Assembly: GCF_900167365.1 (NCBI RefSeq)
Contig: NZ_FUXL01000011.1
Coordinates: 1 to 64,000 of the forward strand
DNA from: Consotaella salsifontis
Lineage (GTDB): Bacteria; Pseudomonadota; Alphaproteobacteria; Rhizobiales; Rhizobiaceae
Length of the DNA stretch: 64,000 nucleotides
Direction of reading: 5' to 3'
Under the pieces are notes generated by a model. That model had not been told where the DNA came from, made no database searches, and saw only the letters and a program-made list of their open reading frames with translations. Within the stretch, counting starts at the first letter, position 1. Every line of letters begins with the position of its first letter. Below are positions 53,348 through 63,772 of this stretch, in pieces. The translations under genes and the position numbers were made by a program.

Positions 53348-54504
53348 TCCTCGCGCGCTTCCTCGGACCCCGCGTCATCGTGCTGGTGGCCGTGCTTCTC
53401 GCCGCCGCGGTTCTGGTGCCGGCGGCGACGCTGGCTCTGCCCGCCTCCAGCCCGTTCCATATCCCGGCCTATCTGGTACCGCTCATCGGCAAATATGTCT
53501 GCTACGCGCTGCTTGCCCTCGCGCTCGACCTCGTCTGGGGCTACGTCGGCATCCTGTCGCTCGGCCATGGCGCCTTCTTCGCCCTCGGTGGCTACGCCAT
53601 GGGCATGTACCTGATGCGCCAGATCGGCAGCCGCGGCGTCTACGGCAATCCGATCCTCCCCGACTTCATGGTGTTTCTCAACTGGAAGGAGCTGCCCTGG
53701 TACTGGACCGGCTTCGGAGAGTTCTGGTTCGCCGCGATCATGGTGGTGTTGGTGCCGGGGCTGCTCGCCTTCGTCTTCGGCTTCTTCGCCTTCCGGTCCC
53801 GCGTCACCGGCGTTTATCTGTCCATCATCACTCAGGCGATGACCTACGCGCTGCTCCTTGCCTTCTTCCGCAATGACATGGGCTTCGGCGGCAACAACGG
53901 CCTCACCGACTTCAAGGATATCCTCGGCTTTCCGATCCAGGCGGAGACGACGCGGGCTGGGCTTTTCGCCGCGAGCTGCGTCGCACTCGCCCTTGGGGTC
54001 TTGGTGGTGGGCGCGATCACGCGCTCCAAGCTCGGCAAGCTGATGGTGGCGGTGCGCGACGCTGAGAGCCGGACACGCTTCATCGGCTGGCGGCCGGAAT
54101 ATGTGAAGCTCTTCGCCTTCACCGTCTCGGCGGTGATGGCGGGCATCGCCGGCGCGCTTTACGTGCCGCAGGTCGGCATCATCAACCCCGGCGAGTTTGC
54201 CCCCGTCAATTCCATCGAGATCGTCATCTGGGCGGCGGTCGGTGGGCGCGGAACGCTGCTCGGGCCGGTCATTGGCGCTCTCTTGGTCAATTACGGCAAG
54301 AGCGTCTTCACCGGATTGGCGCCCGAATACTGGCTCTTCGTTCTCGGCGGCCTCTTCGTTCTTGTCACGCTCTTCCTGCCGCGCGGCATCGTCGGCACGA
54401 TCGACCATGGCTGGAGCGCCTTAAGGGAGCGCCGGCGCGCGGCGCGCGCCGAGAAGGGCGAGAGCATGGGAGAGGGCGGCGTGTCCTCGCAGGCGGCGGA
54501 GTAG
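53344..54504 (+). CDS. urtC: Urea ABC transporter permease UrtC
   Basis: 386 residues, about 9 membrane helices, LivM-type. GYVGILSLGHGAFFALGGYA (about 66-85), GNNGLTDFKDILGFP, and GGRGTLLGPVIGALLVNYGK near the C-terminus. Pairs with UrtB in the membrane. The next gene begins four bases after its stop. Confidence 0.93.
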   Translation: MILARFLGPRVIVLVAVLLAAAVLVPAATLALPASSPFHIPAYLVPLIGKYVCYALLALALDLVWGYVGILSLGHGAFFALGGYAMGMYLMRQIGSRGVYGNPILPDFMVFLNWKELPWYWTGFGEFWFAAIMVVLVPGLLAFVFGFFAFRSRVTGVYLSIITQAMTYALLLAFFRNDMGFGGNNGLTDFKDILGFPIQAETTRAGLFAASCVALALGVLVVGAITRSKLGKLMVAVRDAESRTRFIGWRPEYVKLFAFTVSAVMAGIAGALYVPQVGIINPGEFAPVNSIEIVIWAAVGGRGTLLGPVIGALLVNYGKSVFTGLAPEYWLFVLGGLFVLVTLFLPRGIVGTIDHGWSALRERRRAARAEKGESMGEGGVSSQAAE

Positions 54505-54508
54505 CGCG

Positions 54509-55372
54509 ATGATGACCATGGATCAGGGCGCCGCGCCGCAGACCGAGGGCGGCGAGTTCGTCGTCTCGCCGCACCCTTACGCGACACAGCTTCGGACCGA
54601 GCGACTGGCACGCGAGGCGGCCCTCGGATCGCGGCGCGAGACGCTGCTCTACCTCAACGGCGTCAACAAGACCTTCGACGGCTTCAAGGCGATCAACAAC
54701 CTGTCGCTGGTGCTGGAGCGCGGCGAGATGCGCGCCATCATCGGCCCCAATGGCGCCGGCAAGACGACGATGATGGACATCATCACCGGCAAGACGCGGC
54801 CCGATGCGGGCGAGGTCTATTTTCGCGGCGAGGTGGACCTGACCAAACACGACGAACCGGCCATTGCCTCCATGGGCATCGGCCGCAAGTTCCAGAAGCC
54901 GACGGTGTTCGAGAGCCATACGGTGGAGGACAATCTCGCGCTGTCGCTCTCCGGCTCGCGCTCCGTCCTGACGGCGCTGCTCCATAAGAAGAGCGCGGCG
55001 GACGCGGGAAAGATCGACGAGATTCTTGCCACAACCCGTCTCACCGATAAGCGCAAGCGCCTCGCCTCGGGCCTCAGTCATGGCCAGAAGCAGTGGCTGG
55101 AGATCGGCATGCTGCTCGCCCAGGACCCGGAGCTTCTTCTCGTCGACGAGCCGGTGGCGGGCATGACCGACGCGGAAACCGAGGAGACGGCGCGGCTTCT
55201 TCGCGACATCGCTCAAAAGCACTCCGTCATCGTCGTTGAGCACGACATGCATTTCGTCCGCGAACTCGGCGTCAAGGTGACGTGCCTGCATGAAGGCTCG
55301 GTGCTGTCGGAAGGCTCCATCGACCACGTCTCGCGCGACCCCCGCGTGATCGAAGTCTATCTCGGCCGATGA
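54509..55372 (+). CDS. urtD: Urea ABC transporter ATP-binding protein UrtD
   Basis: 287 residues, LivG-type. Walker A GPNGAGKTT (about 77-85), signature LSHGQKQWLEIG, Walker B LLLVDEPVAGMTDAE and a switch His in VVEHDM. The first 35 residues before LYLNGVNKTFDGF are an extension often seen in alphaproteobacterial UrtD. The 211-base gap to urtE holds a large palindrome. Confidence 0.93.
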   Translation: MMTMDQGAAPQTEGGEFVVSPHPYATQLRTERLAREAALGSRRETLLYLNGVNKTFDGFKAINNLSLVLERGEMRAIIGPNGAGKTTMMDIITGKTRPDAGEVYFRGEVDLTKHDEPAIASMGIGRKFQKPTVFESHTVEDNLALSLSGSRSVLTALLHKKSAADAGKIDEILATTRLTDKRKRLASGLSHGQKQWLEIGMLLAQDPELLLVDEPVAGMTDAETEETARLLRDIAQKHSVIVVEHDMHFVRELGVKVTCLHEGSVLSEGSIDHVSRDPRVIEVYLGR

Positions 55373-55413
55373 AGGCGCTTGAGGCGATAATGACCGTGCC
55401 TTCCCTGAATCGG

Positions 55414-55533
55414 CGTCATCCTCGGCCCATAGGGCCGGGGATCCATGCCCCGGCGTCAAAGCCGCCTTGCCTGCGACGACGAGGCTACGTCATCGTTGTG
55501 GCATGGATCCCCGCGCTCCGCGCGAGGATGACG
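55414..55533. repeat. 120-base two-armed palindromic repeat between urtD and urtE
   Basis: Outer arms CGTCATCCTCG (55414-55424) and CGAGGATGACG (55523-55533) and inner arms GGGGATCCATGCC (55437-55449) and GGCATGGATCCCC (55500-55512) are exact inverted copies. I recall elements starting CGTCATCCTCGG as frequent in Rhizobiales genomes. Being inside the urt operon it would form a large hairpin in the mRNA. Confidence 0.8.
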
Positions 55534-55583
55534 TCGGTGGATTACGAGCGGAACCGTCTCTTCTCTCGATCGCGAGTGGGCCC

Positions 55584-56279
55584 ATGCTGACCGTCTCCAA
55601 TGTCGACCTCTTCTATGGCGCGGCGCAGGCGCTGCGGAATGTCTCGATGACAGTGCCCGAGGGGCAGATCACCTGTGTGCTGGGCCGCAACGGCGTCGGC
55701 AAGACGAGCCTGCTCTCGGCCATCGTCGGCCAGCAGGCGGTGAAATCAGGCGAGATCGCGCTGGATGGCAAGGCGATGGGGCGCGAGCCGCCTTATGCTC
55801 GTGCGCGGCGTGGCATCGGCTTCGTTCCCCAGGGGCGCGAGATCTTCCCGCTTCTGACCGTGAAGGAAAATCTCGAAACAGGCTATGCGCCGGTCAAGGG
55901 CGCCGAGCGCTCCATTCCGGCCCATGTCTTCGAGCTGTTCCCTGTGCTGAAATCCATGCTGTCGCGGCGCGGCGGCGACCTTTCCGGTGGTCAGCAACAG
56001 CAACTTGCCATCGGCCGCGCGCTGGTGACGCGCCCGCGCCTTCTCGTGCTGGACGAGCCGACGGAGGGCATTCAGCCCTCGATCATCAAGGATATTGGCC
56101 GCGCCATCCGGTTCCTGAAGGAGCAGTCCGGGCTGACGATCCTCCTGGTGGAGCAGTACCTCGATTTCTGTCGCGAGCTCGCCGACAAGGTCTACATCAT
56201 GGATCGCGGCGAAATCGTCTTTACCGGGGTGGCCGAGGACCTCGACCGCGAGGAGGTGCGCCGGCACCTCACGGTATGA
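55584..56279 (+). CDS. urtE: Urea ABC transporter ATP-binding protein UrtE
   Basis: 231 residues, LivF-type. Walker A GRNGVGKTS, signature LSGGQQQQLAIGRAL and Walker B LLVLDEPTEGIQPSI. The ATG at 55584 has only a weak ribosome-binding site (GTGGG) and lies after the repeat element; an in-frame start at 55467 would fall inside the palindrome. Terminates the urt operon seven bases before the convergent cobQ stop. Confidence 0.92.
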   Translation: MLTVSNVDLFYGAAQALRNVSMTVPEGQITCVLGRNGVGKTSLLSAIVGQQAVKSGEIALDGKAMGREPPYARARRGIGFVPQGREIFPLLTVKENLETGYAPVKGAERSIPAHVFELFPVLKSMLSRRGGDLSGGQQQQLAIGRALVTRPRLLVLDEPTEGIQPSIIKDIGRAIRFLKEQSGLTILLVEQYLDFCRELADKVYIMDRGEIVFTGVAEDLDREEVRRHLTV

Positions 56280-56285
56280 GCGGCT

Positions 56286-57764
56286 TTATCGGGACTCTGC
56301 GATCTTAACGAGCGCCTCGATATCGATATGGCGCTCCAGCTCTTCCGCGAGCTCATCGAGAGCCGCCTCTACGCCTTCCTCGAACGAACCGGCGCCAGCT
56401 TCAACGCCAAGGCGCGCGAGGAAGCGCCGACGCCAGCCATCGGCCGCGAAGAGGCCGTGGAGGTACGTGCCGATGACGCGCCCGTCCGCGCTGACGGCTC
56501 CCTCGGGCCGACCATCCATGAAGGCGAAGGGACGGGCGCGGCCAGGGCCGTCCGTGCGGCCCATATGGATTTCGTAGCCGGTGAGCGGGTGGCCCTCAGC
56601 GCTGAACGCGCGGCTCGCCCGAACGGTCTTCTCGCCCTCCATCACTGTCTCGACGTCGAGAAGCCCCAGCCCCTGGGCCTCCGGCACGTCCCCCTCGATG
56701 CCGACCGGATCGCGAACAATGCGCCCCAGCATCTGGTAGCCGCCGCACAGGCCGACGACATGGCCGCCGCGCGCGACATGGGCGTGGATATCCACGTCCC
56801 AACCCTGGGCGCGCAGGAACAGAAGATCGGCGATGGTCGACTTCGAGCCGGGGATAACCACGAGCCCCGCCTCTCGCGGTAGTCGCTCTCCGGGCGGCAC
56901 GAAGACGACTTCGACCTCAGGCTCTGCGACGAGGGGATCGAGATCGTCGAAATTGGCGAGGCGCGGCAGCCTCGGCACCGCGACGACGAGCGCCTTGCCC
57001 TGGCGCGCGGCGGGGCGATCCAGCGCGACGGAATCCTCGGCCGGCAGACGCGCGACGGCAGGAATGTGCGGAACGACGCCGAAGGAGCGCCAGCCGGTGA
57101 AGCGCGTGATGGCGGCAAGGCCATCCTCGAACAGTGAAACGTCGCCGCGAAACTTGTTGATGAGGAAGCCCGCCACCATTTCCCGGTCCTCCTCGGGCAG
57201 GATGGCATGGGTGCCGACGAGCGAGGCTATGACCCCGCCACGATCGATATCCCCGACGAGGATAACCGGCACATCGGCGGCGCGCGCGAAGCCCATATTG
57301 GCGATGTCGCCGGCGCGAAGGTTGATCTCGGCCGGCGAGCCGGCGCCCTCGACGATGACGAGATCCGCCTCGCTTGCGAGACGCCCGAAGCTCTCGAGAA
57401 CAGCGGGCAGAAATGTCTCCTTGAGGCGCTGATAGTCCCGTCCCTTGGCGGTGCCGGCGACGCGGCCGCGAAGAACCACTTGGCTGCCGGTTTCCGACTG
57501 CGGCTTGAGCAGCACGGGGTTCATGTCCACGGTCGGCGCCACGCCGCAGGCGAGCGCCTGCAGCCACTGGGCGCGGCCGATCTCGCCTATTTCCTCAGAG
57601 CCGGGGATGGCCGCCACCGCTGCGTTGTTCGACATGTTCTGCGGCTTGAACGGGCGCACCCTTAGCCCGCGCCGGGTGAACAGGCGGCAGAGGCCGGCGG
57701 CAAGAATGCTCTTGCCGACGTCCGAGCCTGTGCCCTGGAGCATGAGGGCGGGCGTTCTTACCAC
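56286..57764 (-). CDS. cobQ: Cobyric acid synthase
   Basis: 492 residues. N-terminal ATP-binding dethiobiotin-synthetase-like fold ([13 protein letters not shown], about 8-20; [10 protein letters not shown]) and C-terminal glutamine amidotransferase-like domain ([24 protein letters not shown] with the nucleophilic Cys, then GYEIHMG). Amidates four carboxyls of adenosylcobyrinic acid a,c-diamide. Start overlaps cobO stop by seven bases. Last gene of the reverse-strand cob operon. Confidence 0.94.
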   Translation of the reverse strand: MVRTPALMLQGTGSDVGKSILAAGLCRLFTRRGLRVRPFKPQNMSNNAAVAAIPGSEEIGEIGRAQWLQALACGVAPTVDMNPVLLKPQSETGSQVVLRGRVAGTAKGRDYQRLKETFLPAVLESFGRLASEADLVIVEGAGSPAEINLRAGDIANMGFARAADVPVILVGDIDRGGVIASLVGTHAILPEEDREMVAGFLINKFRGDVSLFEDGLAAITRFTGWRSFGVVPHIPAVARLPAEDSVALDRPAARQGKALVVAVPRLPRLANFDDLDPLVAEPEVEVVFVPPGERLPREAGLVVIPGSKSTIADLLFLRAQGWDVDIHAHVARGGHVVGLCGGYQMLGRIVRDPVGIEGDVPEAQGLGLLDVETVMEGEKTVRASRAFSAEGHPLTGYEIHMGRTDGPGRARPFAFMDGRPEGAVSADGRVIGTYLHGLFAADGWRRRFLARLGVEAGAGSFEEGVEAALDELAEELERHIDIEALVKIAESR

Positions 57765-58387
57765 TCGATGCCCTTTTGCGCCTTCACGCCGGAGCGGAAG
57801 GGATGCTTGATCATCGTCATCTCGGTGACGAGGTCTGCGGCCTCGATCAACTCGTCCTTGGCGTTGCGCCCGGTGATGACGACGTGCTTCATCTCCGGCT
57901 TCTTCGCGAGCGCCTCCAGCACCTCTGCGATATCGAGATAGTCGTAGCGCAGCACGATGTTGAGTTCGTCGAGGACCACCATGTCATGGGTCTCGTCCAT
58001 GATCAGCGCCTTGGCGCGCTCCCAGGCTGCCTTGGCGGCGGCGATGTCGCGCTGGCGGTCCTGCGTTTCCCAGGTGAAGCCGTCGCCCATCGCCGAGATC
58101 GTCACCTCGTCCGAAAAGCGCTCCAGCGCCTTTCGCTCACCCGTCTCCCACTTGCCCTTGACGAACTGGACGATGGCGACCTTCATGCCGTTGCCGAGCG
58201 CGCGGAAGACGAGCCCGAAAGCGGCCGTCGATTTGCCCTTGCCCTTGCCGGTATGGACGATGAGAAGGCCCTTCTCGATGGTCTTGGTGGCGAGGATCTT
58301 GTCGCGGGCCTGCTTCTTCTTCGCCATCTTCTCGGCGTGGCGGGCGTTGAGTTCGTCTTCGGTAAGAGGCGGCTTTCCCTCGCTCAT
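57758..58387 (-). CDS. cobO: Cob(I)yrinic acid a,c-diamide adenosyltransferase
   Basis: 209 residues, CobO/BtuR type. P-loop [16 protein letters not shown] (about 44-59), DEIDRLRR-type region replaced by [16 protein letters not shown], and a C-terminal segment [18 protein letters not shown] typical of the CobO end. Attaches the adenosyl group to cobalt. Overlaps cobN by four bases. Confidence 0.93.
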   Translation of the reverse strand: MSEGKPPLTEDELNARHAEKMAKKKQARDKILATKTIEKGLLIVHTGKGKGKSTAAFGLVFRALGNGMKVAIVQFVKGKWETGERKALERFSDEVTISAMGDGFTWETQDRQRDIAAAKAAWERAKALIMDETHDMVVLDELNIVLRYDYLDIAEVLEALAKKPEMKHVVITGRNAKDELIEAADLVTEMTMIKHPFRSGVKAQKGIEW

Positions 58388-61300
58388 CGTTCCTCCTTGG
58401 CGCCCAGCGCCTTGTCTTCGTGTCGGTTGGGGCGGGGCACGGCGCGCCAGTCGCGGCCCTTGAGCTCCGCCAGGACGGAGTTCGAACGCGGCGACCAGAG
58501 CCCGCGTTCAATTGCTTCGGCCAGACGATCACGCATTTCCTCGAACGCCGCCGGATTGTTCTCCATGAGGAAGTCGCGAACGCCGTCGTCAAGCAGATAA
58601 GCCCGATAGACAGCCTCGAAATGATGATCGGAGACGGCGCCCGTCGTCGCGGCGAAGGCGAACATATAGTCCACCGTTGCGGTCATTTCGAAGGCGCCCT
58701 TGTAGCCGTGGCGCATGACGCCGGCGATCCATTTCGGATTGACCACGCGCGCCCGAACCACGCGGCCGATCTCTTCCTCCAGCGTTCGCACCACGGGGCG
58801 CTCGGGCCGCGAATGGTCGTTGTGGTAGATTTTTGGCTGCGTGCCGGAGACGTGGGCGACGGCCGCCGTCATCCCTCCCTCGAACTGGTAGTAGTCGTCG
58901 GAATCGAGGAGGTCGTGCTCGCGGTTGTCCTGGTTCTGGACGACGGCCTCGATGCCGCCGATCCGGGTCTCGAACGTCTCGCGGTCGGCTTCTCCCTCGG
59001 CCTCGGCGCCATAGGCGTAGGAGCCCCAGACGAGATAGGCCTCGGCGAGATCGGCGGTGCTCTCCCAGCCTTTCTCGTCGATCAGTGCCTGAAGTCCAGC
59101 GCCGTAGGCCCCGGGCTTTGAGCCGAAGACACGGAAGCCGGCGCGCCTTTCGGCCTCCGCCTCGCTGGCGCCCTTGGCCTGAAGCTCCTTCGCCTCCGCC
59201 CGCATCCGGACCGCGATGGGGTTGTCCGCCGCGTCCTCCTCCAGGGCGCCGACGGCGCGGGCGGCGCGATCGAAGAGGGCGACCTGGTCGGGAAAGGCGT
59301 CGCGGAAGAAGCCGGAGACGCGCAGCGTCACGTCGACGCGCGGCCGGCCAAGCGCCGCGAGGGGCACGATCTCGAAGCCGGTGACGCGGCGCGAGGCGGA
59401 ATCCCAGGTCGGTTTGACGCCGATCAGCGCCAGGGCCTGCGCGATGTCGTCGCCGCCTGTGCGCATGTTGGAGGTGCCCCAGACGGTCAGGCCGATGGAG
59501 GTCGGCCATTCGCCATGGTCCTGAAGATGACGGCGTACGAGGAGTTCGGCCGACTTCTTGCCAAGGGTGAAGGCGGCGGGCGTCGGCACGGCGCGGGTGT
59601 CGACCGAATAGAAGTTTCGCCCCGTCGGCAGCACGTCCGGGCGCCCGCGCGTAGGCGCGCCGGACGGACCCGGCGGCACGAAACGACCGGAAAGACCGGT
59701 CAGAAGGCCCTCAATCTCGGCCGGACCGGAGCCGGTGACGGCGGGCTTCAGCCTCGTCTCGATCTCCTCCAGCACCGCAGCTGTGGATGACCAGTGGATA
59801 TCCGCTTTCGTCTCGCCGCTGACGAGGCTCGTGGCCAGCAGCTCGATGCGTTCCACCGTGTCGCCATGGGTGCGCCAAGGGGCTGTGGAAAGACTGTGGA
59901 GAACGTGGGGACGAGCGCCGCCCCACGGCGCCGCCATGTCGCAGTCGAGCGGGTCGAAGGAAAGCCCCAGATCGCTCGCGATCGCCCGGTGCAGCGAGCC
60001 GTTCCCCGCCTCGCTTCCACGCGGCAGGCGGGCGAGGGCGGTGACGAGGTCCGCGAGCAGCCTGCCCTCGGGGGCGCGGCCGAAAATGTGCAGCCCGTCG
60101 CGGATCTGCATCTCCTTGAGTTCGCAGAGATAGGCGTCGAGCTTTTGAAGCGCCGTCTCCTCCTCGTCCTCCTTGACGATGCCAGCGTCATGGTCGAGCC
60201 CGATGTCGCGCACGAGGTCGAGGATCTGGTCCTTGAGAAGCGTCAGGCGGCGCGGATCGGTGCCGAGTGCCTCGTAATACTCGTCCACCAGCGCCTCGAG
60301 ATCCTTCAGCGGGCCGTAGCTCTCGGCGCGGGTGAGGGGCGGGGTCAGATGGTCGATGATGACGGCGCTGGTGCGTCGCTTCGCCTGGGTGCCCTCGCCG
60401 GGATCGTTGACGATGAACGGATAGAGATTCGGGATCGGGCCGAGAATCGCCTCCGGGTAGCAGGCGGAGGAGAGCGCCAGCGCCTTGCCGGGAAGCCATT
60501 CGAGATTTCCGTGCTTGCCCATGTGGACGATGGCGTCGGCATCGAAGTTGCTGCGCAGGAAGGCATAGGCCGCGAGATAGTTGTGCGGCGTCACGAGGTC
60601 CGGCGAATGATAGCTGTCTTTCGGGTCGATGTTGTAGCCGCGCGCCGGCTGGATGCCGACGAGGACGCTGCCGAAGCGCGAGAGCGGCAGGGCGAAGGCA
60701 CTCCGGTCGGCAAGGAAGAACGGATCGGCTTCGGGCTCTCCCCAGCGCTCGGTGATGGCCTGTCGCACTTCCCCCGGCAGAGCGTCGAAGAAGGCGCGAT
60801 AGGCGGCAAGCGAAAACGTCTCGCGCACCTCGCGGCGACCCGTCCCCTGATTGGTGGTGCCCGCCTGGAGATGCTCGATCAGCGCATTGCCAGTCTCGGG
60901 TATCTCTCGAACGTCATAGCCCGCCGCCGCCATCGCCTTCAGCACCTCGATGGTGCCGGCCGGCGTGTCGAGCCCGACGCCATTGCCGATCCGCCCGTCG
61001 CGGTTGGGATAGTTGGCGAGAAGGACGGCGATGCGCTTGTCGCGGTTCTCCTTGCGCCGCAGGCGCGCCCAGCGCGCCGCGAGCTTGGCTGCGAAGGCCA
61101 CGCGGTCCGGGACGCTGCGATGGGCGACGATATCGGTCTGGCAATCCTCGTCCCATTCGCCGGCGTTCTTGAAGGCGATGGCGCGCGACAGCACGCGCCC
61201 GTCAACCTCGGGCAGGGCGACGCTCATGGCGAGATCACGGCCCGAGAGGCCCTGGCTCGCCGCTTCCCATTGCTCCTGCGCGCCGCTCGAAAGCACCGCC

Positions 61301-62148
61301 TGGAGCACGAGCGCGCCGCCTTCCTCAAGGACAGTCGGCCGGCGCTCCGAACCGGGAGAGGAAACAGCGAAGCCGGTGAGGTTGATCACCACGTCGGGCG
61401 AGCGGGAGGCGAAGAGATGACGCACGGTTTCGATGGAAACCGGGTCCTTCAGCGAGGAAACGAAAACCGGGAGCGCATCCACTCCCTCGGCTTCGAGAGC
61501 CTTCGCCAGCGCCTCGACCGGCTCCGTCTGCCCGCTCTGGACCAGCGCGCGATAAAAGACGATGGCGGCGAGAGGGCGCCCTCGCCCTTCGGGGGCGCTG
61601 CCGGGGCGATCGAGCCGCCCCGCCTTCAGGAGCGGGCGCGGCTCCGCCGGCCAGTCGCCACCCTCCATGATCGCGCGGGCGGCAAGGAGAAAGTTCTCGG
61701 CGTTGTCGGTGCCGCCCTCGATGAGATAGCGCCAGAGCCGGTCGCGCTGCTCCGGCGGGAGCGTCGAGAACGGATCGAGCCCCGGATCGGGCCTGTCGTC
61801 TCCTGGCAGGGCGAGAAAGTGCGCGCCCGCCTGCCGCGCGGCGCCATGGAGCGCGTCGAGGCCGTAGGGCCAATAGGCCCGTCCGCCGAGAAGCCGGACC
61901 ACGACGAGGCGCGCGCGGCGCAGGGTGCGCTCGACATAGGTGTCGACCGACATGGGGTGGGACAGGCGCAGAAGGTTCGCAAGCCGCATCTCGGGCGCCG
62001 CATTGCCAAGCCGCCGCCGCGCCGCCGCGAGCGACGCGATTTCCGTGTCGGCCGCCGAAAGCACGATGAGTGGGGCGGGCGACTGGCCGAGATCGACCGC
62101 CTCGCGCCCGTCCGCGATGGAGCCCTTTTGCGCCAGGAGGAGATGCAC
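58384..62148 (-). CDS. cobN: Cobaltochelatase subunit CobN
   Basis: 1254 residues, the normal length for CobN. Contains GKHGNLEWLPGKALALSS (about 537-554), AYGAEAEGEADRETFETR-type regions and the C-terminal GYKGAFEMTATVDYMFAF. It is the large ATP-dependent Co-chelatase subunit of the aerobic pathway, acting with CobS and CobT, which are not in the window. Nine bases separate its start from the end of cobW. Confidence 0.95.
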   Translation of the reverse strand: MHLLLAQKGSIADGREAVDLGQSPAPLIVLSAADTEIASLAAARRRLGNAAPEMRLANLLRLSHPMSVDTYVERTLRRARLVVVRLLGGRAYWPYGLDALHGAARQAGAHFLALPGDDRPDPGLDPFSTLPPEQRDRLWRYLIEGGTDNAENFLLAARAIMEGGDWPAEPRPLLKAGRLDRPGSAPEGRGRPLAAIVFYRALVQSGQTEPVEALAKALEAEGVDALPVFVSSLKDPVSIETVRHLFASRSPDVVINLTGFAVSSPGSERRPTVLEEGGALVLQAVLSSGAQEQWEAASQGLSGRDLAMSVALPEVDGRVLSRAIAFKNAGEWDEDCQTDIVAHRSVPDRVAFAAKLAARWARLRRKENRDKRIAVLLANYPNRDGRIGNGVGLDTPAGTIEVLKAMAAAGYDVREIPETGNALIEHLQAGTTNQGTGRREVRETFSLAAYRAFFDALPGEVRQAITERWGEPEADPFFLADRSAFALPLSRFGSVLVGIQPARGYNIDPKDSYHSPDLVTPHNYLAAYAFLRSNFDADAIVHMGKHGNLEWLPGKALALSSACYPEAILGPIPNLYPFIVNDPGEGTQAKRRTSAVIIDHLTPPLTRAESYGPLKDLEALVDEYYEALGTDPRRLTLLKDQILDLVRDIGLDHDAGIVKEDEEETALQKLDAYLCELKEMQIRDGLHIFGRAPEGRLLADLVTALARLPRGSEAGNGSLHRAIASDLGLSFDPLDCDMAAPWGGARPHVLHSLSTAPWRTHGDTVERIELLATSLVSGETKADIHWSSTAAVLEEIETRLKPAVTGSGPAEIEGLLTGLSGRFVPPGPSGAPTRGRPDVLPTGRNFYSVDTRAVPTPAAFTLGKKSAELLVRRHLQDHGEWPTSIGLTVWGTSNMRTGGDDIAQALALIGVKPTWDSASRRVTGFEIVPLAALGRPRVDVTLRVSGFFRDAFPDQVALFDRAARAVGALEEDAADNPIAVRMRAEAKELQAKGASEAEAERRAGFRVFGSKPGAYGAGLQALIDEKGWESTADLAEAYLVWGSYAYGAEAEGEADRETFETRIGGIEAVVQNQDNREHDLLDSDDYYQFEGGMTAAVAHVSGTQPKIYHNDHSRPERPVVRTLEEEIGRVVRARVVNPKWIAGVMRHGYKGAFEMTATVDYMFAFAATTGAVSDHHFEAVYRAYLLDDGVRDFLMENNPAAFEEMRDRLAEAIERGLWSPRSNSVLAELKGRDWRAVPRPNRHEDKALGAKEER

Positions 62149-62156
62149 CGCCGCTC

Positions 62157-63230
62157 CTACCCTTCGGCGTTGCCGGCGATGACGGCGAGAAGCTCCTTCT
62201 CGATGGCCGTCTCGTCGAGCCCGTCATGGAGACCGATGACGACGAGGCGTGTGCCCCGCGCCTCACCGGGTGTGAAGGGTCGGTCGAAATAGGTCTCGAT
62301 GCGCTGGCCGACGGCCTGAATGACAAGGCGCATCGCCTTGCCCGGCACCTCGGCGAACCCCTTGAGGCGCAGAATATCGTGCCGCTCGATGACCGCCTTC
62401 AGCGCATTTTTCAGCCCGTCCGGGTCGGCGAGAGGCCCGCCGGAAACGACGAAGCTCTCGAACTCGTCGTGGTCGTGCGCGTGCCCTTCGCCCTCGTGCT
62501 CCATCTCGTGATGCGACTTGCGGTCCGCGATCAGGTCTTCCGTCGCCGAGTTCAGGCCGAGGAGCACGTCGATGGGCAGAACGCCGCCGCGCGCCGCCAC
62601 CACCTTCACCGCCGGCAGGCTCGCCTGCGCCACTTCCTCCGTCACGCGCTCCAGCGTCGTGCCGTCGATGAGATCAGCTTTGTTGAGGACGATGAGATCG
62701 GCGGCGCGGATCTGGTCCTCGAACAGCTCTTCCAGCGGATTGTCATGGTCGATGGAGGCGTCGGCGGCGCGCTCGGCGGCGATTTTCTCCTCGTCGTCGG
62801 CAAAGCGGCCTTCGGCCACCGCCGCCGCGTCGATCACCGTCACGACACCGTCGACCGTCACCTCGGCCTTGATCTCCGGCCAGTTGAAGGCGGCGACCAG
62901 CGGCTGGGGCAAGGCAAGGCCCGACGTCTCGATGACGATATGGTCCGGCCGCTCCTCGCGGGCGAGAAGCTTCGTCATCGTGGGGATGAAATCATCGGCG
63001 ACCGTGCAGCAGATGCAGCCATTGGTCAGCTCGATGACGTCGTCCTCGGTGCAGGCCTCCAGGCCGCAGCCCTTCAGGATGCCTCCATCGACGCCGAGAT
63101 CGCCGAATTCGTTGATGATAAGGGCGATCCTGCGCCCCTTCGCCTCGCCGAGCATATGGCGGATCAGCGTCGTCTTGCCGGCGCCGAGAAATCCGGTGAC
63201 GACGGTGGTGGGGATCTTCTGTCCCAGCAT
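62157..63230 (-). CDS. cobW: CobW-type metallochaperone GTPase
   Basis: 357 residues. VVTGFLGAGKTTL (about 9-21) Walker A, the metal-binding NGCICCTV (CxCC motif) and VLNKADLI; a histidine/aspartate-rich stretch (HEMEHEGEGHAHDHDEFE) lies near 250. Delivers cobalt to the CobNST chelatase, as is known for CobW. Start at 63230 follows AAGGGTTG; the open frame upstream to 63422 is over cobP in another frame. Two bases separate it from the cobP stop. Confidence 0.93.
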   Translation of the reverse strand: MLGQKIPTTVVTGFLGAGKTTLIRHMLGEAKGRRIALIINEFGDLGVDGGILKGCGLEACTEDDVIELTNGCICCTVADDFIPTMTKLLAREERPDHIVIETSGLALPQPLVAAFNWPEIKAEVTVDGVVTVIDAAAVAEGRFADDEEKIAAERAADASIDHDNPLEELFEDQIRAADLIVLNKADLIDGTTLERVTEEVAQASLPAVKVVAARGGVLPIDVLLGLNSATEDLIADRKSHHEMEHEGEGHAHDHDEFESFVVSGGPLADPDGLKNALKAVIERHDILRLKGFAEVPGKAMRLVIQAVGQRIETYFDRPFTPGEARGTRLVVIGLHDGLDETAIEKELLAVIAGNAEG

Positions 63231-63232
63231 GT

Positions 63233-63763
63233 TCAACCCTTCAGGCGAAGCGGCAGGCCTGCCGCGAGAAAATGGACTTCCGTTGCGATGGCCGCGACGG
63301 CTTGGTTGAGCCGTCCGGCGTGGTCGCGAAAGGCTCGGGCGAGGGCGTTGTCCGGCACGATGCCGAGGCCGACCTCGTTGGCGACGAGAAAAACGCGGGC
63401 TTCGCGCGGACGCGACAGCCACTCGGTCAGGCGGCGGCTCTCGGCCCCGATGTCGCGCTCAGCCAGCATGAGGTTCGTCAGCCAGAGCGTCAGACAGTCG
63501 ACGAGGATCGCCATGTCGGCGGGAGCTTCCTCAAGCGCGCCGACAAGGTCGAGCGGCGCCTCGACTGTCGACCAGAGAGGGCCCCGCCGCGCGCGGTGAC
63601 GCGCGATGCGCTCGCGCATCTCCTCGTCCCATATCTCGGCCGTCGCGACATAGCGTGCCGGCCGGCCGATCTCCTCGATCCGCCGTTCGGCGAAGGCGCT
63701 CTTGCCCGAACGCGCGCCGCCGAGAACCAGAACGGCTCCGGCAGGCTCCGCTTTTCCGTTCAT
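63233..63763 (-). CDS. cobP: Cobinamide kinase/cobinamide phosphate guanylyltransferase
   Basis: 176 residues, CobU/CobP family. Walker [15 protein letters not shown] (about 13-26), [19 protein letters not shown] and [12 protein letters not shown] are family signatures. Makes adenosylcobinamide-GDP. First full gene after the riboswitch; a short open frame with a strong ribosome-binding site ends nine bases before its ATG. Confidence 0.93.
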   Translation of the reverse strand: MNGKAEPAGAVLVLGGARSGKSAFAERRIEEIGRPARYVATAEIWDEEMRERIARHRARRGPLWSTVEAPLDLVGALEEAPADMAILVDCLTLWLTNLMLAERDIGAESRRLTEWLSRPREARVFLVANEVGLGIVPDNALARAFRDHAGRLNQAVAAIATEVHFLAAGLPLRLKG

Positions 63764-63772
63764 CGAACCGTC

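Noticed and set aside
59794-62292. An 832-codon forward-strand open frame opposite cobN.
   Set aside because: Antisense frame of a high-GC gene; no recognisable motif and CobN is certain.
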